Assembly: GCA_003427395.1 (NCBI GenBank)
Contig: BFEA01000035.1
Span: forward strand, 2,639,192 to 2,703,191
Length of the DNA stretch: 64,000 nt
From: Chara braunii
Lineage: Eukaryota; Streptophyta; Charophyceae; Charales; Characeae
Direction: 5' to 3'
Shown here: positions 43,400 to 53,942 of the stretch, one piece after another
How the letters are laid out: each line of letters begins with the position of its first letter
Position numbering within the stretch: position 1 is the first letter of the stretch
Notes under the pieces: model-generated
What the model was told of the DNA's origin: nothing
Database searches by the model: none
What the model saw: the letters and a program-made list of their open reading frames with translations, nothing else
Made by a program: the position numbers and the translations under genes

Positions 43400-45009
43400 T
43401 GTTGCTGGGCCTATGGATCATGCTGGGTACGGCTGCTGGTCATGGCTGCTGGTCATGATTGGCTGCGCATAGATAGTTGCTGCCGTTTTGACTGCGCACA
43501 TTGTCGCTGCGTACTGGGCACGAACTACTGTTGATTGCCACGACATGCGAAGGCTGCTGCAGGCTGAGAGAAACGGTCGCTGCTACTGCTCCTGGCGGCG
43601 GCTGCTATTGCTATTTGAGTGCCTTTGAGCATCGCTGCTGCTGGTACTTGTCGTTGTTGACTGATTCAGGCTGCTGTGCAGCCGCGGTTGGACTGAGGAG
43701 AGGTGGTGAGACTTGGAGAAGTGGTCAGGCTGGACGAGTAGAGGGTTAGTGCTGCGACTTGGGGAGTCACCAGGGGGTTGAATTTCGTCAGTTCTACTTC
43801 AGAGGTTGAAAAAGTTGTCATATTAGCTGCCATTGCGGGGCCCTCAGGCGATTCAAGATACCAAGGCCCTCTCCTGCAAGTCTGAGAGCACCCCTCTGGG
43901 ATTTGAAAGTCTAAAATCTTTCTCCTCCTTCCCGTCTTACTCTAAGTCTAGTCCAGTGGGTTTGAGAGGAAGGCGGCAGGCGGGATTGCAACTCGTAATC
44001 CGTGCCAAGGCCTCTTTGGGAGGTTCACCCCACCGATTGCAGGAGCTCTGTCGGAACTCAGGAGGAGTTCTAGAGGCAGGGAACTGACAGGTAAACCATT
44101 GCTTTCCCTCTATAAATCCAGTTATAGCCCCTATCTGTATTTCACATTGCATCTCTGACTGAGTATATGGTGTGCAAACTTACTTTGACTTTTGTTTGAC
44201 TTTCAGGACGCTGAACCAGACTAAGTAAAGGAATGTTTGTCCAATCTCAGTTTCAGCTTTATTGGTTGTATGAAATCAGACTGTTAAAAGAAACTGCATC
44301 TGGGAAGGCAGGATGGCGGACTGATTTGCATGATGGTTGACTGGGTCACTAAGGCTGGGAGGTCCTCATAAGTATGGGGAGACCCAGTGCCTTGTTTATT
44401 TTGCATTTTCTGGGAACACTCTCTTGTACTTGGCTTTGTATAAATCTTGGCAAACTACTTTCTCTACGGGAAGCGCTGCCGAAATTTCTACAAATCCAAG
44501 GAGTTAGTCAACTTTTGACTTGTCAAAATTCAACTTGTCTTTTCTTTATATCTGACTTGGTAAAAATCTGAAAAATCTTCTTTTCTAAAGGGAGTGTTGT
44601 CCAAATTGTTGCTAAATCAAGGAGTTAGACAAAATTGGACTTTGAAAAGTCAAAGTAACTTTCAAATTCTGGACTTTGCCTTGTATAAATTTTAGAATAA
44701 CACTTTTCTAGAGGGAATGCTGCCGAATTTTCTGCAAAACTAAGGAGTTAGTTAAATTTTATCTAAGTTGAACTCAAGTTGTCTTTTGAGTTGATATGAC
44801 TTAGTATAAATCTGGAAAGTCTCCCTTTCTAAAGGGAGTGCTGGCCGAATTCCACTGATTCAATGAGTTAGGCAGAATTTGACTTTCCAGAGTTAAAGAT
44901 TATTTCTGCTTTCATATTTGGACGTATATAAATTCTAGAAAGACACTTTTCCTACGGGAAGCGCTGCCGAAATTTTCTTAGTTTAAAGGAGATAGATTAT
45001 ATTTTGACA
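43400..45009 (+). mobile_element. LTR-like repeat L2, copy B
   Basis: GCTGCTG-rich start. Conserved block at 43850-44095 (GAACTC...GAGTTC hairpin). One hairpin unit CTGGGTC...GACCCAG (44341-44387). Then tandem units of about 130 nt with CTTTCTAAAGGGAGTGCTGCC-AAATT (about 44430-45000). Ends TTTTGACA at 45009, followed by GG and TGACGATTCGG. Confidence 0.7.
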
Positions 45010-45014
45010 GGTGA

Positions 45015-46125
45015 CGATTCGGTAGCCATCCTATAACTTTCCGATGCGGAAATCGAATAGGCGCCGCGCGCGAGACTTGGTATAAAACCACGCGGACGCA
45101 GGGCCTACTCATATTGACTCGCAATGCAGGCGTACGCAAGCAGTCGCAATGATGGCGTACTATGTAGTGCCCATAATCAAGCGGTCTCTCGTGGATCCGA
45201 GTCCCGCTTATGACACTCAAGTGTCAGACTCGAAGTGTCGTGAGGGTCTAATTTCTCACGATATTGCACGGCTGAAGGAATAGTCGTGCAGCCGCCGCGA
45301 GACCTCCGGCCTTTGGTCTGAGTGTCTCGGTAGGCAAGGCAAATAGGCTCAGCACGGGGGAAGATTTCTTCCCTACAGAGTCTAGGGCTTCGAATGTCCT
45401 GGACAAGGACCTTGAATCCTGGCCCAGGACTAACGTCCGACTATAAAAATGTCTAAAAAGCAAAGGGTAAAAGAGGATCTTTTGTTTCTCTTACACCCAT
45501 AATCTGTTTAACCCTTACGCGCGGTCCCAGTAGGCCGCACGAAACACTCGAGACATATATCTACACATATATATAGAGGGTTATTAATATAGGACAATCA
45601 CTTCTCACAGTCACAATGTGATTCCTCTCAGCCATATACATATGTATATGAGCGCAGATAGTCAAATCCCAAGTCCGAATCACCAAGCATACATGCAATC
45701 ACATCAAAGATTCAACCAGAAAAGTTCAAGCACTACACGGGTCAACTTCAACCATTCTCTGCCCTCACACCCCTTGCTTTAGCCATACAAACCTCAACCT
45801 TAGCGCACCTTCCCAGCAATAAAATACTCAGTAACTTTGTTAAATGACCATTCAATAAAGTCCGGGTAAAAACACAACAAAACAGACAAAACCACAGGGC
45901 TTAAACCTTTAGGTTAAGTGGCAGGAGTGAATTGGAGTCGAGTCGTAAGCCGACGAATCGGCAACCGACCTGTTATCAGTGATAACAAAAGATGATCCTC
46001 AAGGGATCATGCTGAATCTAGTCCTGAACTTGAATCAAACAATCAAGAGGGTCTGTAACACATGACAGGTCAATGCCCCAGGCTAACCCTATAAGTACAT
46101 GGAGAACAATCTCCATATCATGATC
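45015..46125 (+). repeat. Repeat module R1, plus strand
   Basis: About 1.1 kb. Anchors: CATCCTATAACTTTCCGATG, palindrome GACACTCAAGTGTC (45211), GTCCTGGACAAGGACCTTG, AATAAAGTCCGGGTAAAA, palindrome GTTATCAGTGATAAC (about 45972). Same orientation as the following R2. Confidence 0.8.
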
Positions 46126-46133
46126 TTACCCAA

Positions 46134-46554
46134 GTCGACCGACGACGGGCCGCGTTTCGGACCTCAGCCCCCCCAAGATGTCGGTTCGCTTGCGGGTTCG
46201 ATAGAGGCGTACTGCCGCGCATACCCCCTATGCTACAGCGAACGAGAAAAACCCTCGGCTGGTTCACCTGTGCGATTGCAACTGATCAGCTTTCGTACTG
46301 TGGACTGGTAGCTCGGCGGGGATACGCCCACCGAAGGGAGGTGACAGCTCTCGTAAGGTGGAGGTAAGTCGTGCCTCGCGTAGGCCCTATCCTGTCGTAG
46401 GAGCTCGCGAGAGGTATGGCTAGCGCACTCGGCCGGAGCGGCTTGCGAAGACTCCATGAATATTTTGCGACGAACGATTTAAACCAACTTCTGCGTGACC
46501 CGGCCGGGAGGGTCCCGCGCTGCCTTGCGCGGTGCCGGACCGATGCGCTCGACA
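46134..46554 (+). repeat. Repeat module R2, plus strand
   Basis: About 420 nt ending GGACCGATGCGCTCGACA. The last 70 nt match the 3' end of the complete LTR at 47773-48771, so R2 is or contains an LTR terminus. Confidence 0.8.
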
Positions 46555-46609
46555 CCGTGATACAGTCTCAAAAGGAATACCATGAAGATTATCTTTAATT
46601 CTCATAATC

Positions 46610-47110
46610 GGGTTAAGTGTCAGAGTTTATCCTAGGTCTAGTTGTACTTTGTTTTTCATACTTGACTTAGTAAAAATTTTGGGAGCTCATTTTCCTAAAG
46701 GAAGTGCTGCCAAATTGTTTACAAATTCAAAGAGTTTGTTAAGTTTTGTTTTTGTAAAGTAGGGTTGTAGTCTGATTTCATTTCCAACTTAGTAAGAATT
46801 TGGGAAGTTCACTTTCTTAGACGAAACGTTGCCGAATGTTTTGCTAATTCAAGAAGTTAGACAAGATCTGTCTTTGCAAACGTTTAGACACACTTTGACT
46901 TTCATTCTAGTTTAATTTAGTGCAAATTAATTTGGGGAGTTCACTTTCTTAGAGGAAACGCTGCTGAATGTTTTGCTGGTTCAAGTAATTAGACAAAATT
47001 TGTCTTTGCAAAAGTTTAGACACACTTGGACTTTCATTTAGTTTAGTAAATTTTTTGTAGTCCACTTTTTTAAGGAAGTGTAGTCGAAGTTTTTACAAAT
47101 TTAGAGAGTT
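46610..47110 (+). repeat. L2 second array, continued
   Basis: Four diverged units of the CTTAGTAAAAATTTGGGAAG / CACTTTCTTAGA-GAAACGCTGCCGAA type, directly comparable to 44430-45000. R1/R2 therefore separates two parts of this array. Confidence 0.7.
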
Positions 47111-47232
47111 TTTTTTTTTTTTTTTTTTTCTTAAACAACTCATAGAAGTACTAGGGGTACTAGTACTATCGAAGAGGCTTCATCTATTGGTGGGGAGCGT
47201 CACCTNCTGGAAACCGGGTCCATCGTCCCTTT
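47111..47232 (-). mobile_element. Poly(A)-tailed short retroposon, copy 5 (minus)
   Basis: Starts with a T-run of about 20 and reads, on the minus strand, GGGAC-GATGGACCCGGTTTCC, CTCCCCACCAATAGATGAAG, then the A tail. One N at 47206. It lies inside the L2 array DNA. Confidence 0.7.
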
Positions 47233-47234
47233 TA

Positions 47235-47772
47235 AAAAAAAAAAAAAATTGTAATTACATATTCGGAAGTCAGATCCCACTATACATCATTAGGTCTGCC
47301 AGCATTGTTTGTCATATTTTCATAGGATTGACTGCACAGGGTTACTACTAGATATGTTGAAATGAAGTACGCTTTGGGCCTCTTCTGTATGCTCGGCCCT
47401 TGCTCCTCAATCTGCTTCATACCATTGTATGTCTACCATTGCTAACTGGTGAGGCGGGAAGGGATCGAGAAATTTTGTGGATGGTCGCAGCGGGATCTCC
47501 TGACCAACCAATATCCAGTCTTTGAAGAAAATACGGTATTTTGTTTTGAACTCTTCCCATTGGCATTCCTAGGTAGGCCTGCCGTTTCAACTTACGGAGG
47601 TATTTCAGCCCCCGTTGTCACTGTCCAACCAATCCCTTGAGAATTGTTGAATTGCTTGCATTATATCTTTGGATGAATAAAACAAATTCAATTTGTTTTC
47701 AACTTTTTGTCACTGTACTGTTAGTTTTTGTTAAACATATTGTTTTATCATATATGTGGCCTCTCTCTCCGC
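47235..47772. other. No gene recognised
   Basis: AT-rich DNA between the retroposon and the L1 LTR. A frame of 63 codons at 47449 has no domain. Confidence 0.5.
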
Positions 47773-48771
47773 TGTCGGCGCGAATACCCTTATAAGGGTA
47801 TTCGACCTGGTTTTTGCAGGTGATAAGAAAGGTTGGGGTTTGGTCAGAATAAACTGCGTGGGGCGCGACCGCATCCAGGAACCGCCTCGGCTAAGTTAGG
47901 AAGTATGTGGGCCTGCAGTTTAAGGCGCGAGTGTGATTTTTCTGATTGAGTAGACGGCCGGTCTACTCGACCGACCTGGACCGCGTTACGGATCGGATTA
48001 AGGAATAAAAGTCTGGGGTTTGGTTGGCACACACGACCAACGGTAAGGGTTGTCGCACGGGGTGGCGCGCGAGGGCCACCATGGCGCGGTCTAAGTAAGC
48101 CTGCACGGGTGCCTAGTGTTGGCACGTCAGCTGCAGGCAGGAGAGAGGGGGCTCGGGCTATTCCTCCTAGGCCTAGGTATTGCGTGGCACCACTTCATAT
48201 CGAAGTGGGCGCCCAGTTGTTCCAAGCTTGGGCTTAGCCCCATAGGTTACCGTGTTGGACTACTGTCATGGAGGTATGGGGATTGAGGCTAGCGGGCGTC
48301 GGTGTAGGAGCGGCGGAATGAAGGCGAGACTGAGGGGTTGAGGGTCCCGCGGGACTATCCCTCTTACTTTTTGTTGGGGGAGTACAGTCCCGGGCCCGTT
48401 TGTAAGAGCTAAGGGGACCGTAGGTAGGTCCCGCTGCCTGTCTCCGGTAGACCCCTCAGTATCGTTTTGGGTTTCTGTCTCCTTTTATTATTTTTTTTGT
48501 GGACCCGATTTGGGCCCCGACACCGGGTCCGAGCGCGGCTGTTTGACCGTGGGTCTAGCTCAGGGCATTACCCACGAGTTGTCAAAGTACAGGCCAAGTG
48601 GCCTTTGGCCTCTTCGTGGGGCACTGCCCGGGTGGTCCTTCGGGACATCCGCTGATATTGGAACGATACAGAGAAGACCAGCCTGTGCCCCTGCGTGCGG
48701 ATGATATGCATAAAGTGGGGGGGAGAGGGTCCCGCGCTGCCACGTGTGGTGCCAGACCGATGCGCTCGACA
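47773..48771 (+). mobile_element. Complete 5' LTR of Ty3/gypsy element (family L1)
   Basis: 999 bp. Starts TGTCG and ends CGACA, a 5-bp inverted end that contains the TG...CA expected of LTRs. The perfect palindrome ATACCCTTATAAGGGTAT is at 47784-47801. A SINE-like segment sits at 48228-48600. The primer-binding site follows after two bases. No matching 3' LTR is present downstream, so the element is truncated or its 3' end was replaced by repeat L2. Confidence 0.8.
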
Positions 48772-48773
48772 GG

Positions 48774-48790
48774 TGGCGCCGTTGCCGGGG
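48774..48790 (+). other. Primer-binding site (tRNA-Asp type)
   Basis: TGGCGCCGTTGCCGGGG, two bases after the LTR. It is the exact complement of the 3' end of plant tRNA-Asp(GUC) including CCA, as I know that sequence. Plant Athila-type elements use the same primer. Confidence 0.85.
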
Positions 48791-49011
48791 ATAACGGAAG
48801 CCTACCGTTGTTCCTGGTGGAACGACATCCGGGTATGGGAATGAGGGAGGATTAGGCACATGGGTAGATAAGGGTAGAACTATGAGATGGATCGTATAGT
48901 AATCTATATGGCTGTGTGTAAGTGAATGTTGATTTGATTGGCGGTTTGGCTGATGGCATGGACGAGGCGAATATATGAGCAAATTTTATGGTAAGGATGG
49001 ACCTTACCTAG

Positions 49012-50600
49012 GTGAGCCTAAGGGAGATAGAAAACGAAATGTCTGTCAGATCTAGGGTATCCGACTGGCTGGATCTGACGGAGCAAGCACTGGTAGGGCT
49101 GTCGGATGAGGTCAAGCTCCAGCGAGTCCTAAGATATGTCCTTCATAGCCATCATCAGGTGGTGGGCAAGTGGATGTCGCCAATGGTAGTTGGGCGAGGT
49201 TCAGAGACTTGATGCAGAGAAAGTACAGGTTGGGGGATGGCTTGCTGACCACAGCGGACTTGGAGGCCATGAACAAAGATGACTTCTCCACGATCGGGGC
49301 GTTTGTGCACGAGTTCAAAAGGAAGGCGAGGAAGGTGCACGGGATTTCTGAAGAAACGCAGTGCGCCATATTTTTGGGTCTGCTTACTGGCTCGGAGGCC
49401 TCGGAGGTGACGGGTCACGGAGGGGGAAATGAGAAACTCACCTGGGCCACTATCGACAAAGGGGTGGAAGAGGGGAGCCTGGACCAGGTGGAGCAGCACC
49501 AGGTGCGGCTGCAAAGGCGTAAGAGAAAAGAAAGGGACGCCACCACATCCGGGACCCCGGGGGTGAAGAGGATCGTCACGGACGTATTGGCAGCGTTGGG
49601 GTATGATAATGAGGCGGAAGTGCAAAAGAGAGGGGTGACTGTGACCAAGGTCGGGCATCAGGGGCAGGGGAGGAAGAGGCTAGGCGCGAGGACTACGGCG
49701 GAGAAGAGACGGGCTCCCAAATCCTGACCAAGGCCCAGAGGAAGCAGCGGAATTTACTAGTGGGGGGTCAAGGATCAGGGAAAGGGCAGGCCCTGCAAGC
49801 GGTCGCCGCGCCACCACCTGCCGCCACGACAACGTCAACGTCGGTCGGGCCGTCATGCATGGGGCCGCAGCCGGCTTGTGGGCATTGGATGCCGCATTGT
49901 CAACTCGCGCCCTGGCCCAGCTGTAATCACTGTACCTCCTGTGGAGGGAGTCAGACCCATTCTGGACAGATGGTCCCCTATGCGGGCACGGCGGCAAGTA
50001 TGGGGCCCCCAAGCTACCCCGCGACCCAAGGTCAATTTGTGGCCCAACCGCCACCCTCCCGACAGGCCTCGCAGGCTAGCATGGTCGGGGGAGGAAACCA
50101 AGGACAAGGCGGGCAAGGCAATGGAGGTCGAGGTCAAGGGCCGAAGAGGAAATGGTGGGGGTCGCGGAGGTGGTTGGAATGGTCAGGGGGGCCAGAGCCA
50201 AGGTGGCCGGAGCGGCCAGGAGAAGGGCCAAGGGTATGGGAGGCCCAGTTTTGATTGGCGGAATGCCACCTGTTGGCATTGTGGCGATGTGGGCCACACT
50301 ATGCGGTTCTGCCAACGGCGGCGGGATTATGAGTTGTCAGGGTTAATTTCCTCCTGTATGGACGGGGATATATATGATAAGTGGGGGGATCATATCGATC
50401 CCACGACCCCGGGAGGGATCAGACAAGAGGCTCTTAGGCGAGCGGCGGCAGGGTCAGCGGCAACCCCGGCCATGTTCAAGATGTGGCAGAAAAGAGAAGA
50501 GTTGGCCATAAGAGTTGAGGAGATTGTGGGGGATAGTGAGGAGGTCACTGAGCGACTAAGGAACTATAAGGGAGGAGCCAATAGTCGTCGCGTCGGATGA
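49012..50600 (+). pseudogene. Ty3/gypsy gag with zinc knuckle
   Basis: Capsid-like part at about 49012-49700: SDWLDLTEQALVGLSDEVKL, then SWARFRDLMQRKYRL and FVHEFKRKARKVHGISEETQ. A Pro/Gly/Gln-rich stretch follows. The CCHC knuckle CWHCGDVGHTMRFC (50271-50312) comes next, with a further 90 residues after it. The capsid would package element RNA through the knuckle. The reading frame changes near 49170 and again around 49760-50150, and a TGA stands at 49725-49727, so the protein is broken. The frame ends just before the protease ORF begins at 50632. Confidence 0.8.
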
Positions 50601-50631
50601 CGAGGGGCAGGAAGACGAAGGAGAGCCGGCC

Positions 50632-52134
50632 ATGGTCCTCCTGGGGAGGATGGAAGATCTGCTGGAAAAAGTGGGAAGATACCAGCGGAAGCTGCAGATC
50701 CTGTGTGAAGAAGCCCGAGGGTGGGAGGCCAACCTGCCTGAGGTCTTCCTTTACGACTCCGGACCTGAGCCTTCGCCAGGTCAGCAGGGGTGCCCAAGAG
50801 TTGCGACCGTGGGGACAGGCCCCAGGTCGGGTATGACCTATAGACCCCCCACGTCGCATGGGAGGGTGCCACAGGCGGCTCGGACCAGGAGCCAAAACAA
50901 GGTCGGGCCTAGCCAAGAGCCCTGTCAGGAGCCCAGTCAGGCGCGCAGTCAGGCACCCCCTCGAAAGGAGCCTGAGCCAGGGCGTAGGAGGGAGGTGGTG
51001 GAGGTCCCGAAGGAAGAGGATGAGGATGACGACGAAGAGGATGAGAGGCTCCGACAAGAGGAGGATCAGCGGGTGGAGATGAGGGCAAAAAAGAGAGGAG
51101 CCCGGGAGGAGGCCGAGCCAAGCCTGCCTGACAGCGTGCCTAAGAGGAAGAAGTACGTTGTCCGGATGGAGGAAGGCTTCGATGTAGAGCGAATGGTGGA
51201 CAAGCTCCTGGAAGGCCACAATGACTTGATGAACCTAAAGGACATCCTAGCGTCGGCGCCAAAGCTCAGTGGTGAGCTGAAGGGGCGACTCTCGCGAAGG
51301 CTGGTGCCTAATGTCCATCTGAGTACGGTCCTGCCCAGGGAGGTAGAATGGACTGAGGCAGGAACAAGGATGGATTGGAAATGTGTGGCGTGCGGGCCGG
51401 TGGATCTGGTGATAAAAAACCAGAAGTGCACTTGGATGGTGGACACGGGCGCAGAAATGAACATCATCAGGGAGAAGGAGGCGGTGATGATGGGGATGGA
51501 GATTGACCGTTCGGATCACGGTATGCAGCACGGCGCCAACTGTAAGGCCGCTTTTTGCGGCACGGCGTCCAACGTGATCATAGAGATCGGGAAGGTGCGG
51601 GCGAGGACCTGTTTTTTCGTTATGCCCGATGTCGATTATTCCATCCTTCTGGGGCGGTCGTTCCTGTGCCGAACGGAAACGTTGATTTTTAATAAGCACG
51701 ACAGGACAATGATCCTGCTCCTATGCGATCCAACGTGCGGGAACTACGAAGTTATCACCTGCCGAAACATGGGGCCGAGAAGCGGAAGGAACAGGCCTAA
51801 CCTCGGCTCGTTCACCTTCGAGGAATCGGAGAACGAGCTAAGACGGCTTTGGGAAGTGCCCGAGGAGGAAGATAGGACTGAGGTGCTGACATTGAGCCTC
51901 ACAGACGTAAACAAGGCCATGGAGGTGGTGGCGGCTCACGACATGGCGGATCCGGAGGCCATTAAGGCATTGAGGGAACAGGTTTTGGAAAACCCTCAGG
52001 TGGGAGAGGTGGAATTGGTGTATCAGCTTCCGGGAGGGAGGGGAGACCCTGCAATGGCCCAGGCCCGGGCGACAAGTCGGCCTTTTTTAAGGGAGGGCTT
52101 AAACAGGGCTCCCAAAGGCGGTACAAGACCGTAG
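50632..52134 (+). CDS. Ty3/gypsy aspartic protease with long N-terminal extension
   Basis: 500 codons, uninterrupted. Residues 1-190 are a Pro/Gln/Glu-rich linker with an acidic run (EEDEDDDEEDERLRQEED) and a basic segment. The protease core has WMVDTGAEMNII (Asp271-Thr-Gly, catalytic), then IEIGKVRARTCFFVMPDVDY and SILLGRSFLCR (the second hydrophobic-Gly motif). The protease cleaves the Gag-Pol polyprotein. The frame overlaps the RT frame by about 45 nt, with a U UUU UUA heptamer in the phase needed for a -1 shift. The extension is longer than in most gypsy proteases and may include the end of Gag. Confidence 0.85.
   Translation: MVLLGRMEDLLEKVGRYQRKLQILCEEARGWEANLPEVFLYDSGPEPSPGQQGCPRVATVGTGPRSGMTYRPPTSHGRVPQAARTRSQNKVGPSQEPCQEPSQARSQAPPRKEPEPGRRREVVEVPKEEDEDDDEEDERLRQEEDQRVEMRAKKRGAREEAEPSLPDSVPKRKKYVVRMEEGFDVERMVDKLLEGHNDLMNLKDILASAPKLSGELKGRLSRRLVPNVHLSTVLPREVEWTEAGTRMDWKCVACGPVDLVIKNQKCTWMVDTGAEMNIIREKEAVMMGMEIDRSDHGMQHGANCKAAFCGTASNVIIEIGKVRARTCFFVMPDVDYSILLGRSFLCRTETLIFNKHDRTMILLLCDPTCGNYEVITCRNMGPRSGRNRPNLGSFTFEESENELRRLWEVPEEEDRTEVLTLSLTDVNKAMEVVAAHDMADPEAIKALREQVLENPQVGEVELVYQLPGGRGDPAMAQARATSRPFLREGLNRAPKGGTRP
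52083..52089 (+). promoter_or_regulatory. Candidate -1 ribosomal frameshift site (U UUU UUA)
   Basis: In the protease frame the codons are CCT TTT TTA, so the heptamer T-TTT-TTA is correctly phased. A -1 slip enters the RT frame (AAG GGA GGG...), which is then open for about 470 nt. GGGAG...CTCCC can pair just downstream. A length change in the T-run could give the same picture. Confidence 0.5.
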
Positions 52135-53942
52135 ATAAGAAGTGTCGCTCAGTTTCCGTGCTCGTCACAGAGGATGAGGAAGCCTACTACGAGCGGGAGA
52201 GAGGATTGATACGGCGTATGCGGGAGCACGCGTTGGCCGGGTCGTGTCGTATCAACGACGAGAATGAGGGGAAGCTGATAATTGGGGAGCCCGACTTCCT
52301 GTCGCCCCAGGAGAGAGCATTGATGGTGGGGCTGATGAAGAAAAGGCACCTCGCGTATGCGTTCAATGACGACAAGCGTGGGAGGCTGGATGTGGACAAG
52401 ATCCCGATGATCCGGATCCACACAGTCCCACACGAGCCATGGAATCTAAGGGGCGCACGGTACCCCAATCCGTACGAAGAGAAGATGGTGGTGGACTACT
52501 TGGATGGCAAAATGCGCACGCACGTCGCCGATTACTCCAGCGGACCGTATGCGTCGCCCTAGTTCTGCTTTATCAAGCCGAATGGGATGTTGCGATGGGT
52601 GCAGGACTTACAACGGTCAAATGTCGTGACAGTGCAGGATGCGGGGGGGTTGCCGAATGCGGACGCATTGTCAGAATCGTGCGCAGGGAGGCCTATAATC
52701 TCGCTTATAGACCTCTACTCTGGGTACGACCAATTCCCCGATTACCCGCCAGACAGGCCCGTAACGGCGATGCACACACCCAGAGGGCTGATTCATATGA
52801 ACGTGGCGCCTCAAGGTTGGACGAATGCAGTGGCGATGGTACAAAGACACATGATTAGAGTCATGCAGACGGTTAGTCCACATATCACCCAGCCCTACAT
52901 CGATGACCTGGCGGTCAAAGGTCCAAAGGAGAAGAAGGAAAACGAAGTGATGCCTGGAGTGAGGCGCTTCGTTTGGAAGCATGTCCAGGTCATCGATCAG
53001 GTTCTGAGTTTATTGGAGTAACACAACCTGACGGCAAGCGGCCCCAAGTCGAAACATTTTATGAGGGAGGCCATGATTTTAGGCTTTGTCTGTAATGAGA
53101 GTGGGCGAAGGCCGGATGTAAAGAAGACGGACAAAATCATTGAGTGGTCAGTGCCCTTCCGTTCGATAACAGATGTGAGGAGCTTCCTTGGGACATGCGG
53201 GTTTTGGAGGAGCTTCGTGAAGGACTTTGCCACGAAGACGGAGCATTTAAGGAAGTTGGTGCGTCAAGATCAGGAATGGGTCTGGGGCGAAGACCAGGAA
53301 GAGGCGGTCGGTAGGATGAATGGAGAGTTTAAGGAAAGGGGCTTGGTATTGGGAGCGCCGAATTATAAGGCCATGGAGGAAAGACCATTCGTTATCGAGA
53401 CGGACGCTGGGCCAACTGCCTTGGGGGGAGTCCTGATTCAGGCAGATACTGAAGGGAAGGAGAGGCTGCTAAGGTTTGAAAGTCGTACCCTCAATACAAC
53501 TGAGAGGAACTACTCTCAGTTCAAGAAGGAGACGCTGGCGGTACTTCACTGCCTAAGGACCTTCCGGAACTATGTTTTCGGCAGGAGGCTCATCTTGAGG
53601 GTGGACCCTACTGCACTGGCATGTTCCCTGAAGAATTGTACTCCATCTGACACAACCGTCGCAAGATGGTTGACCTAAATTTGGATGTTTAATTTCGAGT
53701 TGGAAAGGATGCCAGGGAATTAGAACAGGGCAGATGGGTTAAGCCGCATCAACTGGGACGGGTCGGACCAGGAATCAATAGAAGACACCCCGCCAGTTGA
53801 TGGGTTTTTGGATCAAGAGGAGGACGTCCGCCTTCACATAAATGAATGGTCCCTGCGAGTGCCCAGTTGCTTCTGTCACCCCATATGGCTAGCGCCAAAG
53901 GGGAACGAGCAAAGGGAGGAGTTGGTCCTCAAGCCCTTCTAG
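52090..53942 (+). pseudogene. Ty3/gypsy reverse transcriptase and RNase H
   Basis: One frame throughout. Order: HLAYAFNDDKRGRLD (pre-RT), FCFIKPNGMLRWVQDL, SLIDLYSGYDQF (motif A), VTAMHTPRGLIHMNVAPQGW (motif B), QPYIDDLAV (motif C), ILGFVCNESGRRPD, VRSFLGTCGFWRSFVKDFA (thumb), PFVIETDAGPTALGGVLIQ (RNase H first Asp), RNYSQFKKETLAVLHCLRTF (Glu) and YVFGRRLILRVDPTAL. RT copies the RNA and RNase H removes it. In-frame stops lie at 52560 (TAG), 53019 (TAA), 53676 (TAA), 53721 (TAG) and 53940 (TAG), with no frameshift. So the enzyme cannot be made by normal decoding, although every motif is intact. Confidence 0.85.

Noticed and set aside
46134-46200. Hammerhead from CUGAGGUCCGAAAC near 46150 (minus)
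   Set aside because: The CUGA and GAAAC blocks are adjacent with no room for helix II.
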